From: Ceriagrion tenellum
Taxonomy: Eukaryota; Arthropoda; Insecta; Odonata; Coenagrionidae
Assembly: GCA_963169105.1 (NCBI GenBank)
Contig: OY720639.1
Coordinates: 53,549,848 to 53,613,847 of the forward strand
DNA: 64,000 nt
Direction of reading: 5' to 3'
Positions 1 through 10,977 of this stretch are shown one piece after another. Position numbers and translations under genes: made by a program. Numbering within the stretch: the first letter of the stretch is position 1; each line of letters starts with the position of its first letter. The notes under the pieces are model-generated. The model had not been told where the DNA came from and ran no database searches. It saw only the letters and a list, made by a program, of their open reading frames with translations.

Positions 1-39
1 AATGGAATTAGAGAACTAGAACGGACATGCGAAAAATTT

Positions 40-434
40 AATTTTTCCCGCGACTGTGGCATTAGAATTAGGTTGTCAGATAGGTAGTGCATTTAATTCG
101 TTAATTTCCTCCTTGACGCTTGTATCCTTATCCGCTACGCAGTATTAGCAGCTCGCTGTGCATTTTTCAATTATCTAACAATGCGGGTGCATCATGTAAT
201 TTCAAAATACATTGATACAATTTTAGTTTACCTATCATGGTGGAGGACATATATTGTAGTTCAAGTCCGTGAAATTTCACATCCCGACAATAATTAGCAG
301 GCGTTTAGTAATTCACAAACAGTCGTAGCTACATTAATTTATTTGGGTATAGTGCAGTTCATATCAGTTATAACTCGCCCCCTGCCGCACACCATTGAGC
401 TGGCTTGCAGGGTATAATGTAGGTGCTAATTTCA
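40..434 (+). repeat. Interspersed repeat X, full-length plus copy, with LINE-A-like 3' hairpin
   Basis: This roughly 395-bp unit recurs in inverted orientation at 2605-2848. It ends with a stem-loop at 380-412 (CCCTGC pairing with GCAGGG) followed by TATAATGTAGGTG, which is the terminal signature of the LINE-A family found elsewhere in the window. It contains a segment of about 190 bp (roughly 115-305) that the inverted copy lacks. No coding frame is visible. It may be a LINE-A 3' UTR derivative or a SINE that borrowed the LINE-A tail. Confidence 0.6.
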
Positions 435-594
435 ATGCGTAATGTCTCTGTCTGGGCATTTTGTTAAATACGCAAGCATAAATAAACTGCGTCATGTATT
501 TTCGGCATTTTTAAAATTTGTATGCAAAACATTATATAAAGCTTCAGAAAAACAGTCTGTTGAGCTGTTATTATGCCATATAGTCATTAGGACA

Positions 595-705
595 CTGAAC
601 AGCCCATTGAAATGATTAATTCCGGCTGCACCACAGGAGTTCTCTCGAATCAATAGACTCACCTACTTGCCTAAAATTGGTTGTTGAATCCCAAAGTGGG
701 AAGGA
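595..705 (+). repeat. Direct repeat pair, first copy
   Basis: The sequence from about ACTGAACAGCCCATTGA to ACCTACTTGCCTAAAATTGG recurs at 836-935 with small indels. Shared blocks are GAACAGCCCAT, ATTCCGGCT, CTCACCTACT and CTAAAATTGGT. Between the copies, a shorter duplicated motif (GATATCGACCCTTACACAC / GATAGCGACCTTAACACAC) lies at about 769-830. No function can be assigned. Confidence 0.55.
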
Positions 706-835
706 AAACAAATATTGTACTAAATTCTGTTTCCGGTGCTGACAATCACATTTCATCCTTACATCGTACGCGATATCGACCCTTACACACACTATATGAA
801 ATCGTTTGGGATAGCGACCTTAACACACGTTATAA

Positions 836-935
836 GGGGCATTGAACAGCCCATAGATTCCGGCTCCACCACCGCTTTTCCTCGGAATCACTCGACTCAC
901 CTACTAGACTAAAATTGGTCGTTGAGTCTTAGAAC
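836..935 (+). repeat. Direct repeat pair, second copy
   Basis: Diverged copy of the unit at 595-705, in the same orientation about 240 bp downstream. This is consistent with an old local tandem duplication. Confidence 0.55.
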
Positions 936-1239
936 TACAAGAAAAAAATCCAAGACAAATTCGCGCCGTAAACCCAAGTCGTAACAATTCTATAATCGAG
1001 ACGGATATTTAAAAATACAATTCTTGCAAAAATTATATCACAACAGGCATGGTTATTTCCTACGTATAAATAGATGTACTGAAATGAAGTGTGGTCCAAG
1101 AATTTTTTTATACTACTTGAAAAGTCATCAAAATATGCACTCAACGACTCACGATTCCTTAACCAAACCACCTTAAGCACACATAACGAGAATTCATCAA
1201 TCCTTATTTTTTTAAGACCCAAGCAGTCTCGCTGGTGAA
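936..1239. other. No recognisable feature
   Basis: AT-rich sequence without a convincing coding frame, repeat partner or structural RNA. Confidence 0.4.
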
Positions 1240-1680
1240 ATCTCCGCGGAAGAGGACTTATGGAGAAAGGAGGGGATTAGTAAAGAAGACGCCACGTGGA
1301 GAGGCGGAAGGCCGTAAAAGGGGGGTGGAGAGTAAAGGAAAGGGTAAGAGGGGCGTATTGAGATGAAGAATAAGAGGCCACGGGGACGACGACGGCGACG
1401 AAGCAGTCGGAGGAAGAGGCGGCCTCTTAAATTTAAAAAAAGAAGTGAAAAGAATAAAAAAATGAATAGCACGCGGCCTCACCTTCATTCTCCCCCTTTG
1501 AGAAACTACCGACGACCCACTCCGCCCTGGGCGGTGCAAGGACGAAGAGGCTTGGACGGCAGGGGCGAATTTTTCACGATTCATTCACAGGATTTCGGAG
1601 GAGCAGCACGCTACAGTCCCCCATTTCAGTCGCATAGCGAAGGGAACAATTACCTGTTCGGCCTGATCGATGGGCCGTGA
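1240..1680. other. GC-rich, purine-skewed island
   Basis: A CpG-containing block that stands out from its AT-rich surroundings. It has GA-rich runs, a CACGTG E-box near 1300 and arginine-rich open frames that follow from composition on both strands. On the minus strand an ATG at 1584 opens a 34-codon frame ending at an AAG|GTGAGG splice-donor-like site near 1490, so a first coding exon is possible. No matching promoter or domain was recognised. It could equally be a compositional island. Confidence 0.3.
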
Positions 1681-2084
1681 GCAGGATGGAAAATAAATTG
1701 TTATACCTCGACAGTGACGAGATTTCGAGGTCGCTAGTCGAAAAATCCAGATTAGAGCCATAAAAAGGAAGTTTTAACCTTGGTTAAAGCCAATAACGTC
1801 TATTCTGAAGAAATAAAGATGCATGGATGAAGATGGAGACGGAAATAAAGGCAGGGGGAAAACTTATAAAGCCGGTGTGACTCGCAGATTTCCTGATGCT
1901 GGTTATTTATTTATCTGAAAAAAGGTCCCAAAACGGCAAAAAGGCTAATTACATTGGATGACCAACAAACAAATAAATTATAAGCATTAACAAAGGATAA
2001 AGGTGGTCGGTATGGGTTGAATATAAGAAGAAAAAGATGACAAGATTTTCTTGATTTAAGAAGACAAGGCTAGATCTAAGGATG

Positions 2085-2600
2085 CGAAGGCATAAAATAA
2101 AGCAGATGGAACAGTTTAAACACCTAGTTTGGGAGAGAATGGGTTTGATGATTGGGACATCAGACGCAGAACTGCCCTCGACAAGGAAGTATTTTCCAAG
2201 AGAAGGAAATCGGGGGGATGGGGGCCGTAAAGAAAAGATTCTTAAGAGAGACGTAAAGAAAAGATTAGAGCCTTATGGGGCAGAAAATGTTATCATTACC
2301 GAAAACGGATTCTCACAGATTGGAGGCGTTTGAGATGAGGGTTCGGAGAAGTATTGAGAGAGTGAGGTGGATGGCGAGGGAGACAATCGAGGAGGAATAA
2401 GACAGGAAGGGACTTCAGGGGAGGAATTCGGAGAATGCAGAAGAGGTGGATGGAGGACGTGTTGAGAGATCACAGCCTATTGAAGAGGATGACATACAGA
2501 GAGGAGAATGCTGGAGAAACGTGGAATCGGAAATAGAAATTCTGGACGACAGGAGGAGAGTTCACGAGGAACTCAAGAAAAACTGTTATTCTCTTCTTTG
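2085..2600 (+). mobile_element. LINE-B reverse-transcriptase C-terminal relic
   Basis: Frameshifted remains of the C-terminal part of an endonuclease/reverse-transcriptase LINE protein. In successive frames I read HKIKQMEQFKHL near the start, an arginine-rich stretch, then RLEAFEMRVRRSIERVRW (about 2316-2371), a hallmark of the region downstream of the polymerase domain in this LINE type. Towards the end comes a weak match to the YEDFKRD-type terminus. Multiple stops and shifts show it is dead. The 3' part seems interrupted by repeat X (2605-2848): the LINE-B tail motif CCCAAAAACCTACCA reappears at about 2916-2931, as in the copy ending near 7490. Clade assignment (RTE-like or other) is not secure. 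Confidence 0.65.
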
Positions 2601-2604
2601 AACA

Positions 2605-2848
2605 ATGCCATTACGCATTGAAATTAGCACCTACATTATACCCTGCAAGCCAGCTCAATGGTATGCGGCAGGGGGCGAGTTATAACTGATAATAACTGAA
2701 CTATACCCGAATAAATTAATGTAGCTACGACTGTTTGTGCACTACTAAACGCGTCAAGGAGCAAATTAACGAATTAAATACACTACCTATCTGACAACCT
2801 AATTCTAATGTCACAGTCGCGGGAACGAAATCCGAAGACAAAGAACTC
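2605..2848 (-). repeat. Interspersed repeat X, internally deleted minus copy
   Basis: Reverse complement of 40-434, sharing both ends (the 3' hairpin at 2641-2673 and the TAGAATTAGGTTGTCAGATAGGTAG-side end) but missing about 190 internal bases. The join lies at CTCCTTGACGC|GTTTAGTA, and similarity across the rest is high. It sits inside or at the edge of a LINE-B relic. Confidence 0.6.
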
Positions 2849-2868
2849 TTCTTTGTCTTCGGATTTCG
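2826..2868. repeat. Perfect 20-bp hairpin
   Basis: CGAAATCCGAAGACAAAGAA (2826-2845) is followed by the 3-base spacer CTC and its exact reverse complement (2849-2868). It lies at the outer end of the repeat X minus copy, so it may mark an insertion or inversion junction. A function as a terminator is not implied in this eukaryotic context. Confidence 0.85.
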
Positions 2869-3334
2869 CTCTTGCACAGAGCTAACTCCATAATGGGAGA
2901 AATTAGAGCAGGGACTGCCCAAAAACCTACCATACAGCAAGGAAAAATCCAAATGACTCAAAGGAGGATGACTTCTGAATAGGGGAAAACAGAGGGCAGA
3001 GGTTAATCTCAAGAATGAAATGATAATGATGAGTGACAGATTTCTAATTATTTGAACCACTCCGTAACGTTTGACCAGTTTTCCCTCCCGCTACTATTAA
3101 TGTAGAATAAAATTCGAATAGAGAAAGAAGGCATAGAGTAGCCTTAAGATTCATTAACAAAAAAATTTAAGAAATTGATGCGTAATCTACGTCAGCACAA
3201 ATTAACAATAGAAAGTAAGTAAAGGTATGAAGATACAAGACGATAAAAACTAAAATTTCCAACTAACGGAGGAACTTTTGCTACCTACTTCGCTACGATA
3301 AACCAGGCGCATCAATTTAGAATATTTCTGTCAC

Positions 3335-3445
3335 CACTACACGGCCATGAATGGCGATGATGATCGGCTTACATGATCATTGATTTCGTCAAATATGTGG
3401 AATTTTAAGTTGATTTTCGAAATCATTCACAGCAGTGCAAAAACC
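3335..3445 (+). repeat. Dispersed repeat Y, copy 1
   Basis: Similar over about 100 bp to 6348-6455. Shared blocks are TCACCAC, the GATGAT/GCTT/CATG arrangement, and GAATTTTAAGTTGAT.TTCGAAAT. It is diverged and has no coding content. Confidence 0.45.
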
Positions 3446-4814
3446 ATACATCCCGTAATCAAGACATTTTCTTGGCCATAACCTTACGTGAGCTGAATAA
3501 TTCGCCACAAATAATTAGGCTAACCCGAGAAGTCTTTCGACGAAAGTGAATGGGAACAGTCTATTATTTAAAAAGATGCGAGTAAGCATTAAAGTCAACT
3601 GTGTGAAATACTGTAAATATTCACTTCAAAGGGGGCAAATAGATAAGCCTCTAATGTCAAAGGAATGTGATGAAGTTAAGGTGACTTTTATTACCTTCAT
3701 AGAATTTTTTTAAATATAAGGCCGCAGACAAAGGCTTCGTTAAGAAAGACCATCTTGAGTAAGTCTTACATCTAGTATGTCCTCAGTAAACGCCTCGCTT
3801 ATTTAAACTGGCAGTCAACGCGAGATCTTCACACAGAGAAACACCGCCGACATCAAAACAATAATAATATCTTTTTATGTCTCGTAGAAGGATGACTGGT
3901 GAGGCTTACTCGGGTAACATACCTAAGGACGAATAATCGGGATAGGGAGGGTGAAGAGAGTGCTCGCTGAGTCTATGCCGCCGGCTAGATGAACAGATGA
4001 GAAGTCTCTCTCTTGTCAACTCGGAAATTCTGAGTAAAGGCGGTTTTACTAAAGGATCTTGACTTCTACGAGAGTAGCGACGTCTCAATGTATTTCTTGC
4101 AGGACACCGCTATACTCACACGTACAACGGTTTTCCCCAAAACAATGAATGAAGGATGCAAACTATGATTAAGGAAATTTCACAAATCGCCAAATTCCTA
4201 CACTCAATGTGTTTTAAAATCGCACTCTTTGATTTTCACAGGCAAACCTTGACTTCATAAATTTGTAAACGTTACATTTAACAAGCATTTGCATTTATAC
4301 AGCATATTAGGTTGAAGAGGTTTAATTCTGAAGTATTCAATGCAATAACAGTCATAAGTCTCAGCTTGAATTGGCAAGTAATTAAAAATTGTGCTCGTAT
4401 GGTCCCCGCATTTTAACACTATTCAATCTGCTGGGAGAATTCGCTTCATTTCATTGGTTTATCGCGAATTTTGCATTTACATATTTGATGGAAAATAATA
4501 TTTCTCCACATTTCACCCGATAGTACATTTGACTCTACGTAATTTCAATAAACGAAATATACTAAGATACACAAAATGCATAATTTATTTATTAATCGAA
4601 CAAAGGACATTCTTTCCATTAGTAGACGATACGAATGAATATCATTATATTCATCCCTAAATGGAACCGTTCTAAAGTTTGTTCTACCGTGACTGCGAGA
4701 CTTGAAATAATAAACAAGTCCCACATTTCAGTTCCTGTCGTTTAAAATACGCCTTTCCCCTGTAAGATGCAAAAGCTCATGCAAAGCAAAAGTAATCATG
4801 CAGATGAGTGACCA
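3446..4814. other. No recognisable feature
   Basis: AT-rich sequence. Short open frames only, without domain signatures. I see no repeat partner within the window. Confidence 0.4.
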
Positions 4815-5010
4815 ATTTTAGCTTATTCAATTAACAATTCTTCCAGCCCCGAGGAACCGACCGCAGTGCCATTACTATTTAATTAAACGAATTTTGCCTT
4901 CAATAACTGTAGTTATTGGCTAGAAACCAAAATAAGAGGATGAGTAGGCGCGTTGATTTTATTACCATATGATTTCCATGTCGTTACTAAACGACGTGGC
5001 CCCATATGAG
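4815..5010 (+). repeat. Possible diverged copy of repeat R
   Basis: The series ACCGACCGCAGTGCCA, then AACGAATTTTGCCTTCAAT, then ATAAGAGGATGAGTAGGCGCG and TGATTTCC follows the same order as the two repeat R copies near 55.3 and 63.8 kb, with many substitutions. Homology is tentative. Confidence 0.35.
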
Positions 5011-6347
5011 TGACATTTGAATGCGATTTCATCAGTTCATTTCATTAATAAATATCTTCGAAGAAGCTTATGATAACGGTATTTGCTCCTCAGAAAGCTC
5101 ATTGGATAATTTCCAATTGGAGGAGGCAATTTTTTTTATTCTTAGCTGCTTGTACTCAGCAATTTTAAAAAAATAGATGCGTAGGGAAATCTATTCGCGC
5201 CTCAGAAGTCAATTTCTAGTCTTACTTCACAAAAAATGGGCTTATTACAAACATTGAACTAGCTTGTGAGGAAAAAAATAATGCGTTCGAAGGTTGAAGG
5301 AAGTTAAGCTTCCATGGTAGCGACCGAGAAGTTTAATTGAGATGGATGGTATGGATATGAGCTTATCACGGTGAAAGGAAATTAGCTCTACATAACGAAG
5401 AATGAAGGGGAGTACTCCCATTAAAGTGGGCTGTTGACCTTTCCAGGGCATTGACTACCATTACAATTCCGTGAATAAGTAACAAGCCCACCACTTCACA
5501 AAGGAAAAATTATATGAGCAAGCAATTTTGTCATATTTCATGGAGTAGTATCAATTTTCAACGAACTCTCAAGAATTCTCCTAGACAAATACAATTCTTT
5601 TACATTTCATGAGAATAAGTAACGAGAACTTTACCTCAAACTTTTGGATGGCATCCAAGAACTATGCATCCACTTGCAATTGAATCGGACACATACGTCC
5701 CTTGAGTGCAAAGAGGTGAGGATTAAAGACGTAATGTGAACAAGGAATTTGTCGTAAATTGTTGAGCGTAGGGGAATCTCAATCGCTCATATTCTTAAAC
5801 AAGCTCCCATCCTATGCAGACGCTGGTAATCTCCAACTTACTCCGTCCACAGGTAGAGGTTCGTACGCCTTGCATAAAAAATGCAAAAACACAAAATGTA
5901 GTAATACGTGGCCAGAAAATTATTAGCAAGACAAGCTACTCCATGTTCTTTGCATTGTTAAGATCATTACAGAAACTACTGAAGTTCTAACGCTCATTTC
6001 ATATAATCCGAGAGAGTATCGAGCAGATTACTAAAACACTACGACACGCTATTCTGGGATGGTGATGGCATTAAATGTCGGCCGAAACTCGAACTGAGAA
6101 TAAATGAGATTGAACAACCATAATCGTCCTGTGAATGGAAAAAACAGCGAGTGGAAAATTCAGTGATGCGCAAAAAATTATTTTAAATTGTGTATTACTA
6201 CGTCTGTACCTACATAATATTAGCTATGGAAAATGATTAACGGTTTTTCCAAAACCGCATCAAAAAACGGAAATAATTCATTCTCGTGAGCCGAATTAAG
6301 TTACCCACCAACCCAGGGTTTCCCCTTGGGGAATCTTTTCACCACCA
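5011..6347. other. No recognisable feature
   Basis: AT-rich unique-looking sequence. Small frames, such as one at 5245-5451 on the minus strand, show no recognisable motif. Confidence 0.4.
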
Positions 6348-6455
6348 ATATGTAACCACGAATAGTGGTGATGAATTGCTTGCATAGTTACTGACTTGGT
6401 CCAACAAGCTGAATTTTAAGTTGATATTCGAAATTATGAATCATAACACAAAAAA
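6348..6455 (+). repeat. Dispersed repeat Y, copy 2
   Basis: Partner of 3335-3445, ending in the shared GAATTTTAAGTTGATATTCGA block. Confidence 0.45.
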
Positions 6456-6554
6456 CTAACGAGGCCAAACCAAAGTCGACTTCTACCACCAATAATGAAC
6501 CCACAAATCCATCACATTTTCGCGAACATATTTTGTAGCTCTAGTACGGGGATG

Positions 6555-7495
6555 AATATTAGGGTTGGAGGGCACAAAATAGAGCATGTCGAACAGTTTA
6601 TGTATCTGGGTAGTATTGTGGATGAAAGTGGTTTTAGTAGTAGGCATATACTTCAGATGTAGAATTTCCATGGCTAAAGAAGCATTTTTAAGAGAAGGTA
6701 ATCGATGAGGGGGTCTGATATTTAACGAAAAGAGAAGACTGGTGAAAAATATAATATGGAGCATGACGCTGTATGGGTCGAAGACCAGGTCATTGCCAAG
6801 GGAGGACGAACGTAGACTTTGAGATGTACGTAGAGGCGTTTGAGATGTGGGTGTGGAGAAGGTGAGCTGGGTGGCGAGAGGACGAAAACGGAGGCGAAGA
6901 GGAGAAGAGCGTACGAGGAGGTTTTGGACATGGTTAGAGAGGAGAGGAAGCTTGTGGCGGAAGTTCTAAGGGGGAAGAAGAGATACATCTTCATCTACAA
7001 ACTACCCTGCAAGCCGAAGCGTGGGCATGTGGCAGGGGGGGGGGGTAGGACACCAGCCGTGTTACGATGTAAGGTTTTGGGAGGTGAAATGGTGACGTGT
7101 ATTACGAGAGTATATTTAGTGGAGCTCAGTTTTCATTGTGGTCGCATATTTTGAACGGAAAGAACGAGTTTTTGCACGTATCTGTTAGGTAATGTAACCC
7201 TCTAATTTTATCGCTTCTGTCAGACCTAGAGATGCAGTGATAATATTCTGTGTTGCTCTGAATCACAGGTAGATGGAGAACGTTTAGAAAAGTGTGAACG
7301 AAGAAGAATGCTGGAAATACAGAGAACACTGGGGAAGCGTGGACACGGAAGGAAGGGGATAGGAATCCTGGACGAAAGAAGAAGAGGGAGACTATATGAG
7401 GATTTTAAGAGGGATATAATGGCGGATCACACACAGGAGGAAAAACGGCACCAGAAATTCGGACATTAGGATTAGTACTACCCAAAAACCTAACA
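6555..7495 (+). mobile_element. LINE-B reverse-transcriptase C-terminal relic, interrupted
   Basis: The best-preserved LINE-B reading in the window, spread over three frames. In order it shows IRVGGHKIEHVEQFMYLGSI (about 6562-6621), MAKEAFLREGNR (about 6669-6704), a degraded KRRLVKNIIWSMTLYGSKTR (about 6729-6788), GVEKVSW, VLDMVREERKLVAEVLRGKK (about 6921-6980) and, after an insertion, LGKRGHGRKGIGILDERRRG (about 7331-7390) with RLYEDFKRDIMADH. This series is the typical C-terminal tail of an endonuclease/reverse-transcriptase LINE. The ORF is broken by stops, frameshifts and a foreign segment at about 6985-7270 carrying a LINE-A 3' end. After the last coding block the 3' end runs to CCCAAAAACCTAACA. 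Confidence 0.8.
6985..7270 (-). mobile_element. 5'-truncated LINE-A insertion inside LINE-B
   Basis: CATCTTCATCTACAAACTA at the left edge is the complement of the GTAGAT-type LINE-A tail. It is followed by the hairpin at 7005-7037 (CCCTGC/GCAGGG) and a run of 11 G. The segment separates LINE-B reading that would otherwise continue, so LINE-A arrived later. The right (5') boundary is approximate. Confidence 0.6.
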
Positions 7496-7598
7496 ATCAG
7501 CTGGTAGAATACGCGAATGAATAATTGGAAAATATGCACGTTTCTTAAATGATCACGTTCCAGATAAGTATTTCTGCACAATTATAGTTAGAAACACT

Positions 7599-7770
7599 TT
7601 GTAATTTCCACATGAGAATTTGAATTTAACGACCTAGGTTTCGTCGCTGCGCGACATCATTAGGCGAAAGATATCGCCTGATGGTGTACCCCTGAACCAG
7701 GCACCTGATGATGTCGCACAGTGACAAAACCTAGGTCGTTAAAATAATACTCTCATGTGGAAATTACAAT
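7599..7770. mobile_element. Foldback element with ~70-bp inverted repeats
   Basis: The left arm starts TTGTAATTTCCACATGAGA and runs through AACGACCTAGGTTTCGTCG and CGACATCATTAGGCG. The right arm is its inverted match, ending CTCATGTGGAAATTACAA. The arms are about 85-90% alike, and the spacer of about 35 bp has no coding potential. It is probably a MITE or foldback unit. No target duplication was resolved. Confidence 0.75.
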
Positions 7771-7914
7771 TTGCTTGAATCTACAATCATGAAGTTATTC
7801 CACAAAGTTACGCCTGAAACCATCAATTTTATATCTGCACATCCGAAGTGTTGACTTGCCTAGCAAAAAAAAACATATTTCACACATCAACGCCCTTGTG
7901 TAGGAACATTTCAC

Positions 7915-8330
7915 AGAATGAGTTGATCTCCCGAATCCCGAAGGCGGAACAAGAAGCACTAGCCGTGACGACGTGACTGCTCGCCGCTAATGCCAAGACA
8001 AGAGCGCCAAGTAGACTCCTCCGGGAGCAATTAACTCATCTGACGGCGGGAGACTCACACTCTTACAGTGTGAGTAAGCCCCTTCTTCGCAACCCCCTCG
8101 AACCTCACGTACCCCCCCACTCAACGCGTCCTCGACGGCACAAAACGCCTTTTATGTACCCGGACCTCCAGCAGCTGGCCTCCGCCGGTCGTGAGAAGAT
8201 GAAAAGTGACGAGGAATCCGTAGAACACACGAGCCTGAAGCGACGAGAGGGAACAGAGGCACGCCTCGAGGAAAATAAAAATGAAGCATGCGGACGCTAG
8301 GGGAACGACCCCGGATAGAAAATTACAGAA
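7915..8330. other. GC-rich island
   Basis: CpG-containing stretch with a 9-bp hairpin at 8053-8075 (ACTCACACT / AGTGTGAGT). The open frames on both strands (for example 8070-8300 +) have no recognised motif. It could be a regulatory region, but nothing specific supports that. Confidence 0.3.
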
Positions 8331-8512
8331 TTGACAGAAGACAGAGGATTGACAGAAGGAGACCAAAGCAGAAATCATGAGTTTTTAACGCTAATCATAA
8401 ATCACGTGATGTTGCCACTTTTATACCGTAATCAAAGCAATGTCACGGAGTTAATACACAGGGGTCAAAAGCAATAATAATATTTCGCGCAATCCGCCAT
8501 ATTTATAGTGAG

Positions 8513-8975
8513 GTTTGAATAGGTGCTTTGATATGAAATAATGAAATAAATTTGCAATATTTTCGATCATGTAAACCTCTCGTAATCAAGGCTCCTTCCA
8601 GCCCACTGATCTTACGAGCGATACGCAAATTAAGTTTGAATAGGAGCTTCGATATGAACTGATGAAATAAGTTTGCAATATTCTCGGTCATATAAACCTC
8701 CCGAAATCAAAGCTCCTTCCCGCCAACTCGTTGTGGTTCAGCAGTGGCGAGCAGTGAGAGAAAATTACTTTTTTAAGAAATAAAGATTTCTCCGAAGCTA
8801 TGACCAAGTGATTAGCATGTCAACAATTACCTTTATTTGAGTATATTCCAAAAATTTATGGCCCCTCGTTTTACAAGCTATACGCACATGATGTTTGCAC
8901 TGCTGCTTCGATATGAACTGATGAAATTAGTTTGCAATGTTCTCGTCATATTAACCTCTCCAAATGAATACCTGA
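8513..8975 (+). repeat. Three copies of a ~105-bp repeat
   Basis: Units starting at 8513, 8634 and 8893 share GTTTG, GCTTCGATATGAACTGATGAAAT, TTTGCAATATTCTCG and CATNTAAACCTCTC. The first two are 121 bp apart, and both end with AATCAARGCTCCTTCC. The third lies 259 bp further on and is more diverged. Probably a local tandem duplication. Confidence 0.75.
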
Positions 8976-9298
8976 AGAAGAAGGCTATGCGACACCTTAA
9001 AATTGTCGGGACCGGTTTCTTTGAAGGCATTACCTAAAGGCTTAAGAAACTAGCAAAAATATGACGGGTGCGCGCAGTAATCATGGTACGAAAAAGAACT
9101 TACAGGGCAAACGATTTCGCCTCTCTGTGTATATTTATCCTGTGTCGATGTTCTCGAGCCGAAGTCGGAGAAGTTGGAAATGTGACAACAAAGCACACTC
9201 GACAGCTCAACACTTCCTATCGAGGAGTTCCGTATTTGACACCCTGTATATCTATTCAAAGTACTATCTACATGACTACACTAGGCCATCACCTACGC

Positions 9299-9320
9299 CA
9301 GCGGTTCCCGTACCTTTCGT
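9299..9320 (+). repeat. hAT-like terminus (weak)
   Basis: CAGCGGTTCCCGTACCTTT resembles the CAGNGGTTCCCAAC start common to many hAT-type DNA transposons. No partner end or 8-bp target duplication was identified, so this is only a hint. Confidence 0.25.
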
Positions 9321-9329
9321 TGATTCGCG

Positions 9330-10429
9330 TACCGCTTGTGTAGTCACCCATTCGAAAAAAATTACATCCCTCAGTTTAAAAAAATGTTCCTCAATGACTA
9401 CCATTTCAACCATAAACTCGACATTATTCAGAATTTCAAGCGTATTCAATACAAAGGACATGTCCATCACGATGCCCGCATCACGGGTTAGGAGCCGCTG
9501 ATCAACACGGATGACTACTCGAGGGCCGCCGTAATGGCGAGTGTAAGGGGACTTCATGCCATCAGCATCTCTAAAAAGGAAGTATACTAACAAGAAATTT
9601 TAAAAAAGGGAGGGAATATGGATGATTAGATAGGATTTATCAGTGGATTAGAGTCAATTGGCTTTCCTTGAAGTCCTTGCAGGCATTGGTGGGAAACAAT
9701 CCTTGCGCTCCTTTGGTTTGACAGAATCGGTTAACAGGAGGAGCGGCTGACAAATGAGGTAATTTGCTACCCGTGGGATTGGGTACTAGTAGGGTGTTCT
9801 CAGTAGAACGTATTGCGCCATGGAGGCCGGTCAACTTCTGACTTGAAAATCCATTTCTAATGAATAGAGTACGTTGAAAAGATCCATCTGCGAAAAGTCT
9901 TCCATAAAAATGACAACGAATAAGTCAATAGACGCATTAAATAGTCCTAGGGGCAAATGACGACCAAGAGTTTTAAATAAAGTAATAAGAAATATACAAA
10001 TCAGAAACGACCGTCTAGATTATGAAATAAATGGTTATCTAATTAACGTATATGATCCCCACCCTTCCTATATTTCTCCATACACATACTCATTATATTA
10101 ACAGATCAAAGTTAAAATTTTGCGACACGAAACCAGAGCGTCGTCATGAGAAAATTATCCAAATAACCAAGGTAAAGAGTTACTAAACTAAACACGGAAG
10201 TTGCAGCCACGTGATGTAACCAATACAACTATCTATATAACTATCATTGATGCGTAAAAAATATCCGAACACTTTTAAATCTGGGAAGGAGCTCAGAGTA
10301 TTTATAAATTAAGTCGGTTTCAACTTCAAAATGAGCATGAATTTCACACAAAATAGGGACGAATCAATTATAATAAGGGACGGACTAAATAAAGTAGGAA
10401 ATATCATGTTGCGTTCAAATGCGGCGTCT
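9330..10429. other. No recognisable feature
   Basis: Contains the tail of a 146-codon plus-strand frame (9061-9501) without domain signature, then AT-rich unique-looking sequence. Confidence 0.4.
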
Positions 10430-10900
10430 TCGCCGAAGAAAACAACGCAATACCATAGAGACCAACGGACGAAAGAGCGTATCCCAGCGGCGTCAAAATA
10501 AAATGGTCGGTTTCCCTGCCTCTATCGGACACAACTGATGATCACATAGGGGAGAAAGTTTTTGACGGAGAAAATCAACAGGGGAATATTATAAGCGACG
10601 ACAAAATGGTCTTTCGGGATGACGCTGATGGAGTGTGGGCAAAATCTCCTTCACCGTCTGGGAACGAAGGAAAGAGGGGCCTCCGACGGGAGAGAGAGAA
10701 AGCGGGAAGAAATGGCCAACCCGACTCTACGAATCTCTTGTCCTTGGATGATTCTTCTGCTTGCCATTGGCGGCAATGACCCACGCACGCGCTCTCAAAT
10801 AAAGAGAGCCTCCGGGGAAAAAAAACGTTCACGCGTCGAAACTTGAGAACGCAAACATTTCGAGACGCACTCAACGAGGCGCAGAAATCAGTCCAGCACC
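10430..10900. other. Moderately GC-rich block
   Basis: A compositional shift with several CpG dinucleotides. Short frames on both strands overlap one another and have no recognised domain. Confidence 0.25.
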
Positions 10901-10977
10901 GAGCAAACGTAATGAGAAAGTCAAAGAAAGAACGTGGCTGGACAGTTGGCGACCAATGGCTGAGGTCATTTGCACCA

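Noticed and set aside
9061..9501. 146-codon plus-strand open frame
   Set aside because: No domain, low-complexity serine/arginine stretches, overlapping open frames on the other strand, and a hAT-like terminus inside it.
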